Below the pieces are notes generated by a model. It ran no database searches. It was given only the letters and a program-made list of their open reading frames with translations, and was not told the DNA's origin. From Rhodocyclales bacterium (GTDB lineage Bacteria; Pseudomonadota; Gammaproteobacteria; Burkholderiales; Rhodocyclaceae), in NCBI GenBank assembly GCA_016183655.1, contig JACPEH010000023.1, positions 124,001 through 188,000 of the forward strand: a DNA stretch of 64,000 nt, in the 5' to 3' direction. Below, piece by piece: positions 11,411 through 22,360 of the stretch (its first letter is position 1; the number at the start of each line of letters is the position of its first letter). The position numbers and the translations under genes are program-made.

Positions 11411-12799
11411 TCAAACATTCGCAAGCTTCCCCGGCACGCCGCCAATCGAACCCGCGCCCATGGTCAACACGACGTCGCCGTCGCGAACGACATCCAGAAT
11501 CGCCTGCGGCATCGCCGCGATGTCCTCGACGAAGACCGGCTCGACCTTGCCGGCGACGCGCACCGCGCGCGCCAGCGAACGGCCGTCGGCAGCGACGATC
11601 GGCGCCTCGCCGGCGGCATAGACCTCGGCCAGCAGCAGCGCGTCGACGCCGTTCAGCACCTTCACGAAATCCTCGAAGCAGTCGCGCGTCCGCGTGTAGC
11701 GGTGCGGCTGGAAGGCCAGCACCAGCCGCCGGCCGGGGAAGGCGCCGCGCGCCGCGGCGAGCGTCGCCGCCATCTCGGCCGGGTGGTGGCCGTAGTCGTC
11801 GACCAGCGTGAAGCGGCCGCCGCTCGGGCAGTCGACTTCGCCGTAGCGCTGGAAGCGGCGGCCGACCCCCTTGAACTCGGCCAGTGCCTTGACGATCGCC
11901 GCGTCCGGCACCTGCACCTCGGTGGCGACGGCGATCGCCGCCAGCGCGTTGAGCACGTTGTGCATGCCGGGCAGGTTCAGCGTCACCGGGAAGCGGCTGG
12001 TCGTGCCGTTCACCCGCACGCAGTCGAACTGCATGCGGCCGTCGGCGGCGACGACGTTCTCGGCATGCACGTTGGCCGACGGGTCGAGACCATAGGTGAC
12101 GATCTGCTTGGCCACCTTCGGCAGGATCTCGCGCACATTGGGATCGTCGGCGCAGAGCACGGCGACGCCATAGAACGGCAGGCGCTGCAGGAAGTCGACG
12201 AAGGCTCCCTTCAGCCGTCCGAAGTCGTGGCCGTAGGTCTCCATATGGTCGGCGTCGATGTTGGTCACCACCGACACCACCGGATTCAGGAACAGGAAGG
12301 AGGCGTCCGACTCGTCCGCCTCGGCGACGATGAAGTCGCCTTGCCCCAGGCGGGCGTTGGCGCCGGCGGCGTTCAAGCGGCCGCCGATGACGAAGGTTGG
12401 ATCGAGCCCACCCTCGGCGAGGATCGACGCGACCAGGCTGGTCGTCGTCGTCTTGCCGTGCGTGCCGGCGATGGCGATGCCCTGCTTCAGGCGCATCAGC
12501 TCGGCCAGCATCTGCGCGCGCGGTACCACCGGCACCTTCTTCTCGCGCGCGGCGACCACTTCCGGGTTGTCCGCCTTGACCGCCGTCGACACGACGACGG
12601 CGTCGGCGCCGGCGATGTTGTCGGCGGCGTGGCCGACGCGTACCTGCACGCCCTGCGCGGCAAGCCGCCGAGTCACCGCGTTATCGGCAAGATCGGAGCC
12701 GGAGACGGCGAAGCCGAGGTTGGCGAGGACTTCGGCGATGCCGCTCATGCCGGAACCGCCGACGCCGACGAAGTGGATGTGCTTGACCTTGTGTTTCAT
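11411..12799 (-). CDS. murC: UDP-N-acetylmuramate--L-alanine ligase MurC
   Basis: MurC adds L-alanine to UDP-MurNAc, the first amino-acid ligation of peptidoglycan synthesis. The ORF track starts further upstream, but that part lies over murG. The true start is ATG 12799 ([20 protein letters not shown]), overlapping the murG stop by ATGA. The 462 aa protein has the nucleotide-binding N-terminus GVGGSGMSG, the ATP loop [12 protein letters not shown], and the Mur central and C-terminal domains with YGHHPAEM and [11 protein letters not shown]. murB is not in this cluster. Confidence 0.97.
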   Translation of the reverse strand: MKHKVKHIHFVGVGGSGMSGIAEVLANLGFAVSGSDLADNAVTRRLAAQGVQVRVGHAADNIAGADAVVVSTAVKADNPEVVAAREKKVPVVPRAQMLAELMRLKQGIAIAGTHGKTTTTSLVASILAEGGLDPTFVIGGRLNAAGANARLGQGDFIVAEADESDASFLFLNPVVSVVTNIDADHMETYGHDFGRLKGAFVDFLQRLPFYGVAVLCADDPNVREILPKVAKQIVTYGLDPSANVHAENVVAADGRMQFDCVRVNGTTSRFPVTLNLPGMHNVLNALAAIAVATEVQVPDAAIVKALAEFKGVGRRFQRYGEVDCPSGGRFTLVDDYGHHPAEMAATLAAARGAFPGRRLVLAFQPHRYTRTRDCFEDFVKVLNGVDALLLAEVYAAGEAPIVAADGRSLARAVRVAGKVEPVFVEDIAAMPQAILDVVRDGDVVLTMGAGSIGGVPGKLANV

Positions 12800-13875
12800 T
12801 TCACCAGCTCCGTGCAGGCTTGCGCCACGATCGCCGTGGCATCGGGTTTGGCCCGTTCGCGGGCGCGCTCCGCCATCTGCAGCAGTTGCTCGCGGCTGTA
12901 ATTGCGGATCAGCGCGATCTTCTCCGGCGTCATCTCGGACTGCGGCAGCAGGATGGCGCCGCCGGCGCTGGCGAGGAACTTGGCGTTGCCGGTCTGGTGG
13001 TCGTCCACCGCGTGCGGGAACGGCACCAGGATGCTGGCCACGCCGGCGGCGGCCAGCTCGGCGACGGTCAGCGCGCCGGCGCGGCAGATCACCAGGTCGG
13101 CCCACTCGTAGGCGCCGGCCATATCCTCGATGAAAGCGACGCAGTGCGCATCGACACCGGCCGCGGCATAGTTCGCCTGCAGTGCGGCGAGATGCTTCTC
13201 GCCCGCCTGATGCACGACGGTCGGCCGCTCGCTTTCCGGAATCAGCGCCAGCCCCTGCGGCACCGTCTCGTTGAGCGCGGCGGCGCCGAGGCTGCCGCCG
13301 AGCACCAGCAGCCGGATCGGCCCGTCGTGCGCGGCAAAGCGTTCGGCCGGCGCCGGCAGCGCGGCAATCTCGGCGCGCACCGGGTTGCCGGCCCAGATCG
13401 CCCCCGGCAGCACGTCGGGGAAGCCGGCCAGGATGCGGTCGGCGACCTTGGCCAGCACGCGGTTGGCCAGCCCGGCGACCGAATTCTGCTCGTGCAGCGC
13501 CAGCGGGCAGCCGAGCAGCGAGGCCATCATGCCGCCGGGGAAGCTGATGTAGCCGCCCATGCCGAGCACGACGTCGGGACGCACCCGGCGGATCTGCCGT
13601 GCCGCCTGCCAGAAGCCCGAGAGCAGCGCGAGCGGCAGCAGCAGCTTCCTGAGCAGTCCCTTGCCGCGCAGCGCACCGAAGCGCACCGGCGCCAGCTCGT
13701 AGCCGCGCGCCGGCACCAGCTTCGCTTCCATGCCTTCCGGATTGCCCATCCAGACCACGTTCCAGCCGCGCGCACGCAGGTGGTCGGCAACGGCAAGGCC
13801 GGGGAAGACGTGGCCGCCGGTGCCGCCGGCCATCACCAGCAGCGTGCGGGCGACGTCGGGCGCGTTCGTGCTCAC
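12796..13875 (-). CDS. murG: UDP-GlcNAc:undecaprenyl-PP-MurNAc-pentapeptide GlcNAc transferase MurG
   Basis: MurG makes lipid II from lipid I at the inner face of the membrane. The ORF track shows a 725 aa frame, but its first half is ftsW read out of frame. Translation most likely starts at GTG 13875, within the ftsW stop (GTGA overlap), giving 359 aa. Motifs are the N-terminal [17 protein letters not shown], the membrane-association region, [13 protein letters not shown], the donor-site [15 protein letters not shown] and [16 protein letters not shown]. It sits between ftsW and murC in the conserved order. Confidence 0.96.
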   Translation of the reverse strand: MSTNAPDVARTLLVMAGGTGGHVFPGLAVADHLRARGWNVVWMGNPEGMEAKLVPARGYELAPVRFGALRGKGLLRKLLLPLALLSGFWQAARQIRRVRPDVVLGMGGYISFPGGMMASLLGCPLALHEQNSVAGLANRVLAKVADRILAGFPDVLPGAIWAGNPVRAEIAALPAPAERFAAHDGPIRLLVLGGSLGAAALNETVPQGLALIPESERPTVVHQAGEKHLAALQANYAAAGVDAHCVAFIEDMAGAYEWADLVICRAGALTVAELAAAGVASILVPFPHAVDDHQTGNAKFLASAGGAILLPQSEMTPEKIALIRNYSREQLLQMAERARERAKPDATAIVAQACTELVK

Positions 13876-15035
13876 AGCTTGCCCCCCCGCATCAGTTGCC
13901 GGTTCTCCCAGTCGACCCGCAGCAGGATCGCCAGCGCCACGCAGTTGGCGAGGATGCCGGAGCCGCCGAAGCTCATCAGCGGCAGCGTCAGCCCTTTGGT
14001 CGGCAGGAGGCCCATGTTCACGCCCATGTTGATGAAGCCCTGGACGCCGATCCAGATGCCGATGCCCATCGCCACCAGCGCCGGATACAGGCGGTCGAGC
14101 GCGACCGCCTGGCGGCCGATGACGAAGGCGCGCTGCACGATCAGCGCAAACAGCGCGACGACGATGACGACGCCGACTAGGCCGAGCTCCTCGGCGATCA
14201 CCGCGAGCAGGAAGTCGGTATGGGCCTCGGGCAGGTAGAACAGCTTCTCGACCGAGGCGCCGAGCCCGACGCCGAAGATCTCGCCGCGGCCGAAGGCGAT
14301 CAGCGCGTGCGAGAGCTGGTAGCCGCGGCCGAAAGCGTCGGCCCACGGGTCCATGAAGCCGAAGATGCGGTCGCGCCGGTAGGGCGAGACGATGATCAGC
14401 AGGGCGAAGGCGGCCAGCAGCAGCACGATCAGGATCGCGAACAGGCGGGCGCGCATGCCGCCCAGGAAGAGGATGCCCATGGCGATCGAGATGATCACGA
14501 CGAAGGCGCCGAAGTCGGGTTCCTTCAAGAGCAGGATGCCGACGAAGACCATGGCGCCGGCCATCGGCAGGAAGGCCTTCTTCAGGTCGTGCATTACCGC
14601 CATCTTGCGTACCGTGTAGTCGGCGGCGTAGAGCACGGCAAAGAGCTTCATCAGCTCCGACGGCTGCAGGTTGGCGATGCCGAGCGGCAGCCAGCGGCGG
14701 GCGCCATTGACGTCGCGGCCGAGCCCCGGCACGAGGACGACGATCAGCAGCAGCACGCCGGCGACGAACAGCCACGGCGCCATCTGCTGCCAGGCGTTGA
14801 GCGGCACCTGGAAGGCGACGGCGGCGGCGATGATGCCGATGCACAGGAAGACCGCGTGGCGCATCAGGAAATACGCCGGCTGGTTGCCGGTGAAGCGACC
14901 GGCCTCGGCGATCGCGATCGACGCCGAATAGACCATGACCATGCCGAAGAAGAGCAGCAGCAGCGCACTCCACAGCAGCGTGAAGTCCACCTCGGAGGGC
15001 ATCCGGCGCGGCGTGTCGAGCGCCTGCATCAGCAT
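13872..15035 (-). CDS. ftsW: Septal peptidoglycan glycosyltransferase FtsW
   Basis: FtsW is the SEDS-family glycosyltransferase that polymerises lipid II at the septum with FtsI. The 387 aa protein is very hydrophobic, with about ten membrane segments. Signature pieces include [11 protein letters not shown], containing the essential extracellular Asp of SEDS proteins, and the C-terminal family signature [29 protein letters not shown] 15035 overlaps the murD stop; an in-frame ATG at 15029 is an alternative. It overlaps murG by 4 bp. Confidence 0.97.
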   Translation of the reverse strand: MLMQALDTPRRMPSEVDFTLLWSALLLLFFGMVMVYSASIAIAEAGRFTGNQPAYFLMRHAVFLCIGIIAAAVAFQVPLNAWQQMAPWLFVAGVLLLIVVLVPGLGRDVNGARRWLPLGIANLQPSELMKLFAVLYAADYTVRKMAVMHDLKKAFLPMAGAMVFVGILLLKEPDFGAFVVIISIAMGILFLGGMRARLFAILIVLLLAAFALLIIVSPYRRDRIFGFMDPWADAFGRGYQLSHALIAFGRGEIFGVGLGASVEKLFYLPEAHTDFLLAVIAEELGLVGVVIVVALFALIVQRAFVIGRQAVALDRLYPALVAMGIGIWIGVQGFINMGVNMGLLPTKGLTLPLMSFGGSGILANCVALAILLRVDWENRQLMRGGKL

Positions 15036-16405
15036 GGCGCGCCCTCCTTCGCTTGCTGCACCTTCACCGCGGCGATGAAAGCCTCGGCGCGGTGCGCGTA
15101 GTTGCGGTACATGTCGAGGCTGGCGCAGGCCGGCGACAGCAGCACGGCGTCGCCCGGCTGCGCCTGCGCGGCACAGAAAGCCACCGCCTCCGTCATGTCG
15201 GCGCAGCGCTGCAGCGGGATGCCGCTACCGGCGAGCACCGCCGCGACCGCCTCGGCATCGCGGCCGATCAGCGCCGCGGCACGGCCGTGCGCAACCAGCG
15301 CCGGGCGCAGCGGCGAGAAATCCTGCCCCTTGCCATCGCCGCCGAGGATGATGGCGAGCTTCCGCCCCATGCCGTTGATCGCCGCCAGCGTGGCGCCGAC
15401 ATTGGTGCCCTTGGAGTCGTCGTAGTAGTCGACTTCGCCGATGCGGGCGACGAACTCGACGCGGTGGGCAAGCCCCTTGAACTCGCGCAGCGCCGGCAGG
15501 CAGGCCTGCGGCGCGATTCCCACCGCTTCCAGCAAGGCCAGCGCCGCCAGCGCGTTGGCGGCGTTGTGCAGCCCGGCGAGCTTCAGCTCGGTCTGCGCCA
15601 CCAGGCGCTCGCCGCCGCGCATCAGCCAGCCGTCGACCAGCCCGTAGTCGCCGGCGCGCGGCGGCCTGTCCAGGCCGAAGGTGACCAAGGCCTTGCCGCA
15701 GCGCCCCATGCCGAGGCTGCGGTCGTCGTCGCGGTTGAGCACCATGACGCGGGTGCCTCGGAAAATGCGCGCCTTGGCGGCGGCATAGTCGTCAAGGCCG
15801 GCGTAGCGGTCGAGGTGGTCCTCGGAGATGTTGAGCACGGTCGCCGCATCGGGCTTGAGCGTGTGCGTCGTTTCCAGCTGGAAGCTCGACAGTTCGAGCA
15901 CCCACAGCGCCGGCAGCGTACCGGCGTCGATCACCGTCATCAGCGCATCGAGCGCGGCCGGCGAGATATTGCCGCAGGCCACCGCCGGCACGCCGGCGGC
16001 GTTGGCCAAGTAGGCGGTCAGCGCCGTCGTCGTCGTCTTGCCGTTGCTGCCGGTGATGGCGACGATCTTCGCCTGCGGCGTGCGCGCATGCACCGCCCAG
16101 GCGAACAGCTCGATCTCGGAGACGACCGGGACGCCGGCGGCGAGCGCCGCCTGGACGTGGGCCTCCTGCACCGGCAGGCCGGGCGAGATGGCTATCAAAT
16201 CGACACCGGCAAAGGTGGCGGCGGCGAACGGCCCGGCCACCAGCTCGGCGGCCGGCACCGCGGCGGCCAGTGCAGCGGCATTCGGCGGCACGGCGCGGCT
16301 GTCGGCGACGCGGACGCGCGCGCCTTCGCGCGCGAGCCATTTCGCCATCGCCAGCCCCGTTTCGCCGAGGCCGAGCACCAGTGCCTGTTTGCCGTTGAGG
16401 TTCAT
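15029..16405 (-). CDS. murD: UDP-N-acetylmuramoyl-L-alanine--D-glutamate ligase MurD
   Basis: MurD adds D-glutamate to UDP-MurNAc-L-Ala. The 458 aa protein has the N-terminal dinucleotide-like fold ([15 protein letters not shown]), the ATP loop [27 protein letters not shown], the magnesium and substrate region SEDHLDRY, and the C-terminal [13 protein letters not shown] and [15 protein letters not shown]. It lies 10 bp downstream of mraY and overlaps ftsW. Confidence 0.98.
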   Translation of the reverse strand: MNLNGKQALVLGLGETGLAMAKWLAREGARVRVADSRAVPPNAAALAAAVPAAELVAGPFAAATFAGVDLIAISPGLPVQEAHVQAALAAGVPVVSEIELFAWAVHARTPQAKIVAITGSNGKTTTTALTAYLANAAGVPAVACGNISPAALDALMTVIDAGTLPALWVLELSSFQLETTHTLKPDAATVLNISEDHLDRYAGLDDYAAAKARIFRGTRVMVLNRDDDRSLGMGRCGKALVTFGLDRPPRAGDYGLVDGWLMRGGERLVAQTELKLAGLHNAANALAALALLEAVGIAPQACLPALREFKGLAHRVEFVARIGEVDYYDDSKGTNVGATLAAINGMGRKLAIILGGDGKGQDFSPLRPALVAHGRAAALIGRDAEAVAAVLAGSGIPLQRCADMTEAVAFCAAQAQPGDAVLLSPACASLDMYRNYAHRAEAFIAAVKVQQAKEGAPC

Positions 16406-16415
16406 ATTCCCGTGT

Positions 16416-17504
16416 TCAGCGCAGCTTCAGCGTCGACAGCCCGAACAGCACGAGCATGATGGTGATGATCCAGAAACGGACCACCACCTGCGTTTCCTTC
16501 CAGCCGCTCAATTCGTAGTGGTGGTGCAGCGGCGCCATGCGGAAGATGCGCTTGCCGCCGGTGAACTTGAAGTACAGCACCTGCGCCGCGACCGACAGCG
16601 TCTCGGCGACGAAGACGCCGCCCATGATCGCCAGCACGATTTCCTGGCGGACGATGACGGCGACGGTGCCGAGCGCGCCGCCCAGCGCCAGCGCGCCGAC
16701 GTCACCCATGAAGACTTCGGCCGGGTAGGCGTTGAACCAGAGGAAGCCGAGCCCGGCGCCGGCCATCGCGCCGAGGAAGATGCACAGCTCGCCGGCGCCG
16801 GGCACGTACGGAACGAACAGGTACTTGGCGTAGACCGCGTTGCCGGCGACGTAGGCGAAGATCGCCAGCGCGGCGGCGACCATTACCGCCGGCATGATCG
16901 CCAGCCCGTCGAGGCCATCGGTCAGGTTCACCGCATTCGAGGTACCGACGATGACGAAATAGGTCAGGATCATGAAGCCGATGACGCCGAGCGGGTAGGC
17001 CACCGTCTTGAAGAACGGGACGATCAGTTCCATCTGCGCCGGCAGCGTCGCCGTCATGCCGAGATAGACGGCGACGGCGGCGCCGATCACCGACTGCCAG
17101 AAATATTTCCAGCGCGAAGCCAGCCCCTTCGGGTCGCGGTAGACCACCTTCTTCCAGTCGTCGACCCAGCCGATGGCGCCGAAACCGACGGTGACGATCA
17201 GAACCACCCAGATGTAGCGGTTGGAGAGGTCGCCCCACAACAGCGTGGTGACGGCGATGGCGATCAGGATCAGCACGCCGCCCATGGTCGGCGTGCCGGA
17301 CTTGGCGAGGTGCGTCTGCGGGCCGTCGGTGCGCACCGCCTGGCCGATCTTCTTCGCTGCCAGCCAGCGGATCACGCGCGGCCCGGCAATGAAGGAAATG
17401 ATCAGCGCGGTCATCGCCGCCAGCACGGTGCGCAGCGTGATGTAGCCGAATACGTTGAAGACCCGCAGATCCTGGCCGAGCCACTGGGCGAGCATCAAGA
17501 GCAT
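16416..17504 (-). CDS. mraY: Phospho-N-acetylmuramoyl-pentapeptide transferase MraY
   Basis: MraY transfers phospho-MurNAc-pentapeptide to undecaprenyl phosphate, forming lipid I. The 362 aa polytopic protein has about ten membrane segments. Conserved pieces are [12 protein letters not shown], the catalytic aspartate region [14 protein letters not shown], the magnesium-binding [27 protein letters not shown] and the histidine-rich loop [13 protein letters not shown]. Its start overlaps the 3' end of murF by 10 bp. Confidence 0.98.
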   Translation of the reverse strand: MLLMLAQWLGQDLRVFNVFGYITLRTVLAAMTALIISFIAGPRVIRWLAAKKIGQAVRTDGPQTHLAKSGTPTMGGVLILIAIAVTTLLWGDLSNRYIWVVLIVTVGFGAIGWVDDWKKVVYRDPKGLASRWKYFWQSVIGAAVAVYLGMTATLPAQMELIVPFFKTVAYPLGVIGFMILTYFVIVGTSNAVNLTDGLDGLAIMPAVMVAAALAIFAYVAGNAVYAKYLFVPYVPGAGELCIFLGAMAGAGLGFLWFNAYPAEVFMGDVGALALGGALGTVAVIVRQEIVLAIMGGVFVAETLSVAAQVLYFKFTGGKRIFRMAPLHHHYELSGWKETQVVVRFWIITIMLVLFGLSTLKLR

Positions 17505-18886
17505 GTTTTGTTCTCCGTCGGCGGCACGGCGGCGATGGCATCGGCCACGCGCTCCATGCGCATGAAACGCGAACCCTTGACGAGCACGGTGGTCGTTGCC
17601 GTCAGTTCCGGGCGCAGCGCGTCGATCAGTTCTTCGATCTTCTTGTAGTGGTGGGCGCCGGCACCGAAATTGCGGGCGGCGACGGCGCTCGCCTCGCCGA
17701 GCGCGTACAGCGCATCGACGCCGGCGCTCTTGGCGTAGCCGCCGATCTCGTCGTGGTACTGCGCCGCGGCGTCGCCGATTTCGCCCATGTCGCCGAGCAC
17801 CAGCACCTTGCGGCCGATGGTCGAGGCCAGCACGTCGATGCCGGCGCGCATCGAGTCCGGGTTGGCGTTGTAGGTGTCGTCGAGGATCACCGCCCCGTTT
17901 GCCCCGGCGCGGCGCTGCAGCCGCCCCTTGATACCGCGGAAGGCGGCCAGGCCGGCATTGATCGCCGCCAGCGGGATGCCGGCGGCGAAGGTCGCGGCGA
18001 CCGCCGCCAGCGCGTTGCGGGCGTTATGCACGCCGGGCAGCGCCAGATCGACGGCGCCTTCGCCGAGCGGCGTGATGAAATGCAGTTCGGTTTCCAGGCC
18101 GTGCACGCGGACTCGGCCGTGCACGTCGGCGGCGCCGTCGAGGCCGAAGCTGACGACGCGGCGGCCGACGTTGGCGGCCTGCCACAGCGGCGCATGCGGA
18201 TCGTCGGCGTTGATCACGGCGACGCCGTCGGCGACCAGCCCTTCGTAGATCGTGCCCTTTTCCAGCGCGATCGCGTCGAGCGTGCCCATGCCCTGCAGGT
18301 GCGCGCGCTGGGCGTTGGTGACCAGCGCCACGGTGGGGCGCGCGATGCGGGTCAGGTAGCGGATCTCGCCCGGGTGGTTCATGCCCATCTCGACGATCGC
18401 CGCCCGGTGGTGCGCGCGCAGCTGCAACAGCGTCAGCGGCAGGCCGATGTCGTTGTTGAGGTTGCCCTGCGTCGCCAGCACCTCGTCGCCGAAGGCGGCG
18501 GCCAGGATGCTGGCGATCATTTCCTTGGTCGTCGTCTTGCCGTTGGAGCCGGTGACGGCGATCAACGGCAGCTCGAAGCCGGCGCGCCAGTGGGCGGCCA
18601 GTTCGCCGAGCGCCAGCCGCGTATCGGCGACGACGATCAACGGCAGGTCGACGCCCTTCAGCGCGTCGACGGCGTCGGCGGCGATGACGGCGCCGACCGC
18701 CCCTTCCGAGGCCACGGCGCCGATGAAGTCATGGGCGTCGAAACGCTCGCCGCGCAGCGCGACGAACAGGTCGCCGGCGCGGATCGCGCGGCTGTCGGTC
18801 GACACCGCCGAAAATTCGGCATCGACGCCGAGCAGCCGTCCCTGCAATGCCGCCGCCGCGGCCGAGAGTTTCAGCATCGAGCTCAT
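17495..18886 (-). CDS. murF: UDP-MurNAc-tripeptide--D-alanyl-D-alanine ligase MurF
   Basis: MurF adds the D-Ala-D-Ala made by Ddl to the muramyl tripeptide. The 463 aa protein has an N-terminal substrate domain ([16 protein letters not shown]), the ATP loop [14 protein letters not shown], the [11 protein letters not shown] motif, MGMNHPGEI, and the C-terminal domain with [15 protein letters not shown] and [13 protein letters not shown] 18886 overlaps the murE stop by 4 bp. Confidence 0.98.
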   Translation of the reverse strand: MSSMLKLSAAAAALQGRLLGVDAEFSAVSTDSRAIRAGDLFVALRGERFDAHDFIGAVASEGAVGAVIAADAVDALKGVDLPLIVVADTRLALGELAAHWRAGFELPLIAVTGSNGKTTTKEMIASILAAAFGDEVLATQGNLNNDIGLPLTLLQLRAHHRAAIVEMGMNHPGEIRYLTRIARPTVALVTNAQRAHLQGMGTLDAIALEKGTIYEGLVADGVAVINADDPHAPLWQAANVGRRVVSFGLDGAADVHGRVRVHGLETELHFITPLGEGAVDLALPGVHNARNALAAVAATFAAGIPLAAINAGLAAFRGIKGRLQRRAGANGAVILDDTYNANPDSMRAGIDVLASTIGRKVLVLGDMGEIGDAAAQYHDEIGGYAKSAGVDALYALGEASAVAARNFGAGAHHYKKIEELIDALRPELTATTTVLVKGSRFMRMERVADAIAAVPPTENKTCS

Positions 18887-20343
18887 GCAGCCTCCTGGCG
18901 CGCCGCCAGCGCCGCCTCGGCTTCGCGCAGGTCGGAAAATGGATGGAAGGTACCGGCGATTTCCTGGTAGGCCTCGTGCCCCTTGCCGGCGAGCAGGACC
19001 ACGTCGGCCGGCGCGGCGCCGGCGATGGTCGCGGCGATGGCTTCGCGGCGATCGACGATCACCTCGGCCTGCGGCGCCCCGACGCGGATCTCCTCGACGA
19101 TCGCCGCCGGCGATTCGCTGCGCGGGTTGTCGCTGGTGAGCACGACGCGATCAGCGATACGTGTCGCCACCTCGCCCATCAGCGGCCGCTTGCCGTGATC
19201 GCGGTCGCCGCCGCAGCCGAAGACGCAGACGAGCCGACCGCCGCGCGCCGCGGCTTCCTCGCGCAGCGCGGCGAGGGCGTTGTCCAGCGCATCCGGCGAA
19301 TGGGCGTAGTCGATCACGACCAGCGGCTGACCGTCGCCGCCCAGGCGCTGCATCCGCCCCGGCGGCGCCTCCAGCGCTTCCAGGCGAGCGGCGAGCTGCT
19401 CGAAGGGCAGGCCGGCGGCGAGCAGGACGCCGGCAACGGCGAGCAGGTTGGCGACGTTGTAGCGGCCGACCAGCCGGCTGCGTATCTCGACCACTCCCTG
19501 CGGCGCACGCAGCGTGAACGCCATTCCCGCCGCTTCGTGACGGACGTCGCCGGCGGCCACCAGCATGTCGACCGAGGCCGTGGCATCGGCCAGCGTATAC
19601 CCGACCTTCAGTCGCGCCCGGGTCACCTTCGCCAAGTGGCAGCCGAAGGCGTCGTCGAGGTTGATCACCGCCGCACGCAGCCCCGGCCAGAGGAACAGCT
19701 TTTCCTTGGACGCGGCGTAGGCTTCCATCGTTCCGTGGTAGTCGAGATGGTCGCGCGTCAGGTTGGTGAAGGCCGCGATATCGACATGGGCACCGTTCAT
19801 CCGCCCTTCTTCCAGGCCGATCGAGCTGGCTTCCAGCGCACAGGCCTCGGCGCCCTGATCGAGGAAGGCGGCAAGGCAGCGCGCCAGGGTCGTCGCCTGC
19901 GGCGTGGTAAACCCGGTTTCGTCGAGGTCGCCGGGGAAGCCGGCGCCGAGCGTGCCGATGATCGCGCAGCGGCGGGGATGCGCGCGGGCGATCCATTGCG
20001 TGCAGCTGGTCTTGCCGTTGGTGCCGGTGACGGCGATCAGCGACAGACGTTCGCTCGGCTCGCCGAGCACGGCATGGGCCAGGTTGCCGGCGAGCGCACG
20101 CAGGTCGCGGACGGCGATGCTCGGCACCGGCAGCGTCTCGCCGGCCGCCCCTTCCGCTTCGAAAAGCACTGCCGCCGCGCCGCGGGCGATGGCATCGCCG
20201 ATGTAGCGGCGGCCGTCGGCGGCATCGCCGGGGTAGGCCAGGAACAGGTCGCCGCGACGCACCAGCCGCGAATCGTCGGTGAGGTTGTCCGGCTCGACGC
20301 CGAGGGCGGCCAGTTGGCGCAGGAGTTCAGCGGCGGCGCTCAT
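18883..20343 (-). CDS. murE: UDP-MurNAc-L-Ala-D-Glu--2,6-diaminopimelate ligase MurE
   Basis: MurE adds the third stem residue. The 486 aa protein contains TDDSRLVRRGDLFLAYPG, the ATP loop VTGTNGKTSCTQW (107-113 for GTNGKTS) and TRDHLDYHGTMEAY. The DNPR motif in LTSDNPRSE is the signature of enzymes that use meso-diaminopimelate rather than lysine, as expected in a Gram-negative. The start overlaps the ftsI stop by 4 bp. Confidence 0.98.
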   Translation of the reverse strand: MSAAAELLRQLAALGVEPDNLTDDSRLVRRGDLFLAYPGDAADGRRYIGDAIARGAAAVLFEAEGAAGETLPVPSIAVRDLRALAGNLAHAVLGEPSERLSLIAVTGTNGKTSCTQWIARAHPRRCAIIGTLGAGFPGDLDETGFTTPQATTLARCLAAFLDQGAEACALEASSIGLEEGRMNGAHVDIAAFTNLTRDHLDYHGTMEAYAASKEKLFLWPGLRAAVINLDDAFGCHLAKVTRARLKVGYTLADATASVDMLVAAGDVRHEAAGMAFTLRAPQGVVEIRSRLVGRYNVANLLAVAGVLLAAGLPFEQLAARLEALEAPPGRMQRLGGDGQPLVVIDYAHSPDALDNALAALREEAAARGGRLVCVFGCGGDRDHGKRPLMGEVATRIADRVVLTSDNPRSESPAAIVEEIRVGAPQAEVIVDRREAIAATIAGAAPADVVLLAGKGHEAYQEIAGTFHPFSDLREAEAALAARQEAA

Positions 20344-22082
20344 AGTTTTTCCTTCGCGGTGGCGGCCTGCGCCACCGTCATCTGCGCGTCCGGCGGAATC
20401 CCCAGCGTGCGCAGCGCACCGCCGGTGATCGCCGAGAAGACCGGGGCGGCGACGTCGCCGCCGTAGTGTTTGCCGCCCGACGGTTCGTCGATCATCACGG
20501 CGACGATCAGGCGCGGATCGGAGACCGGGGCGAAGCCGACGAAGGACGACACGTATTTGTTGGCGTAGAGCCCGCCTTCGAGCTTGTGCGCGGTGCCGGT
20601 CTTGCCGGCGACGCGGTAACCCGGCACCTGTGCCTTCGGCGCTGTGCCGCCGGGGCCGGCGGCCATCTCCAGCATCGCCCGCACCTCGCGCGCGGTCTGC
20701 GGCGAGAACACCGGCACGCCGGTCACCGGCCCGTCATCGATGCGCGTCAGCGACATCGGCAGCAGCTCGCCGTCGCGGGCGAAAACGGTATAGGCGCGCG
20801 CCAGTTGCATCAGCGACACCGAGATGCCGTGGCCGTAGGACATCGTCGCCTGCTCGATCGGCCGCCAGGTCTTCCACGCGCGCAGCCGGCCCGGCACCTC
20901 GCCGGGAAAGCCCAGCCGCGACGTCTGGCCGAAGCCGACGGCGTCGAACATTTCCCACATTTCCCGCGGGCTGAAGTTGGCGGCGATCTTGGCGGCACCG
21001 ACGTTGGAGGATTTCTGGATGACCTGGGCGACGGTCAGCGCGCCGTGCGGATGCGCGTCCGAGATCGTCGCATTGCCGATGGTCAGCCGCCCCGGCGCGC
21101 AATTGATGATCGAATCGAAGCGGAACTTGTTCGATTCGAGCGCCAGCGCGGCGGTGAACGGCTTCAGCGTCGACCCCGGCTCGAAGGTGTCGGTCACCGC
21201 GCGGTTGCGCAACTGGCCGCCGGACAGGTGCTCGCGATTGTTCGGGTTGTAGGTCGGCCAGTTCGCCAGCGCCAGGATCTCGCCGCTCTTGGCGTCGATG
21301 ACGACGGCGCCGCCGGCCTTTGCCTTGTTGTCGGCGATCGCCTGCTTGAGCTGGCTGTAGGCGAGGTACTGGATCTTCGAGTCGAGCGCCAGGCGGATCT
21401 CCTTGCCGTCCTGCGGCGACCGGATCGAGCCGACGTCCTCGACGATCTGGCCGCGCCGGTCGCGAATCACGCTGCGGCTGCCGGCGTGGCCGACCAAACT
21501 CTTCTCGAAGGCCAGCTCGACGCCCTCCAGCCCCTTGTCGTCGACGCCGGTGAAGCCGACCATGTGCGCGGTCATCTCGCCGGTCGGGTAGTAGCGGCGG
21601 TATTCCTTGTTCTGGTAGATGCCGGGCAGCTTCAGCGCCGCGATGCGGTCGGCGACTTCCGGCGCCACCTGCCGCTGCAGATAGACGAAGCCCTTGTCGC
21701 TGGCCAGCTTGCGCGCCAGCTCCTTCGGGTCGCTGTCGAGCGCGCCGGCCAGCGCCCGCAACTGCTCGGCGCTGAGCTTGGCATCGACGGGGATCGCCCA
21801 GATCGACTTCATCGGCGTCGAGATCGCCAGCACGTCGCCGTTGCGGTCGGTGACCTTGCCGCGCGACGCCGAGATCTCGATGTCGCGGCGGTAGCGCGAA
21901 TCGCCCTTTTCCTGCAGGAAGTCGTTGTTGATGATCTGCAGGTAGAAGGCGCGGCCGACCAGCGCACCGAAGGCGGCGAGCAGGCACAGCCCGACCAGGC
22001 GCGAGCGCCAGGCCGGCAGCGCCAGCTGCAGCACCGGGCTCTCGGCAAAGCGGTGGGTGCGACCGCCCTTGCCGCGGATCAT
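20340..22082 (-). CDS. ftsI: Septal transpeptidase FtsI (penicillin-binding protein 3)
   Basis: FtsI is the class B penicillin-binding protein that cross-links septal peptidoglycan together with FtsW. The 580 aa protein has a short cytoplasmic tail, a membrane anchor (about 28-46), a pedestal domain (about 60-220, with ASRGKVTDRNGDVLA) and a transpeptidase domain. The catalytic motifs are complete: STLK at 304-307, SSN at 358-360 and KTG at 494-496. It overlaps ftsL and murE by 4 bp on each side. Confidence 0.98.
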   Translation of the reverse strand: MIRGKGGRTHRFAESPVLQLALPAWRSRLVGLCLLAAFGALVGRAFYLQIINNDFLQEKGDSRYRRDIEISASRGKVTDRNGDVLAISTPMKSIWAIPVDAKLSAEQLRALAGALDSDPKELARKLASDKGFVYLQRQVAPEVADRIAALKLPGIYQNKEYRRYYPTGEMTAHMVGFTGVDDKGLEGVELAFEKSLVGHAGSRSVIRDRRGQIVEDVGSIRSPQDGKEIRLALDSKIQYLAYSQLKQAIADNKAKAGGAVVIDAKSGEILALANWPTYNPNNREHLSGGQLRNRAVTDTFEPGSTLKPFTAALALESNKFRFDSIINCAPGRLTIGNATISDAHPHGALTVAQVIQKSSNVGAAKIAANFSPREMWEMFDAVGFGQTSRLGFPGEVPGRLRAWKTWRPIEQATMSYGHGISVSLMQLARAYTVFARDGELLPMSLTRIDDGPVTGVPVFSPQTAREVRAMLEMAAGPGGTAPKAQVPGYRVAGKTGTAHKLEGGLYANKYVSSFVGFAPVSDPRLIVAVMIDEPSGGKHYGGDVAAPVFSAITGGALRTLGIPPDAQMTVAQAATAKEKL

Positions 22083-22360
22083 TGCCCGCCCTCCTTCGGC
22101 GCCGCGACGAGCAGGCGGCCGGCCTCGGGGAGACGCATCTTGAGGCGCTCGCGGGCGATCTTCTCGATCCGCGGATGCGTCGCCCAGGTCGACAGTTCCA
22201 GTTGCAGCTGGCCGAACTCGACATCGAGCTGCTTGGCGCGCTCCTGCTCGCTCTCCAGCTCCTGGAAAAGCTTCCTCGCCTTGTGCTGCGAGGTGACGAC
22301 GCCGAGCGCGCAGAAGACGACGAAGAAGAGGAGGAGCATGTTGGTGCGCAGCATCAGCAC
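22079..22360 (-). CDS. ftsL: Cell division protein FtsL
   Basis: FtsL is a small bitopic protein that forms a complex with FtsB and FtsQ and activates FtsWI. The 93 aa protein has one membrane segment (about 6-24, [17 protein letters not shown]), then a coiled coil ([34 protein letters not shown]) and a short tail containing [16 protein letters not shown], a typical FtsL ending. It lies between rsmH and ftsI with overlaps on both sides. ATG 22360 lies 6 bp inside rsmH. Confidence 0.95.
   Translation of the reverse strand: MLMLRTNMLLLFFVVFCALGVVTSQHKARKLFQELESEQERAKQLDVEFGQLQLELSTWATHPRIEKIARERLKMRLPEAGRLLVAAPKEGGQ

Noticed and set aside
9611-12901. Plus-strand ORF of 1096 aa opposite ftsQ, ddl and murC
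   Set aside because: It is antisense to three well-recognised genes and crosses their boundaries; no protein family features.
12796-14973. 725 aa minus-strand ORF as a fused FtsW-MurG-like protein
   Set aside because: The first half is out of frame with ftsW, whose own frame is intact; only the C-terminal 359 aa from GTG 13875 is MurG.
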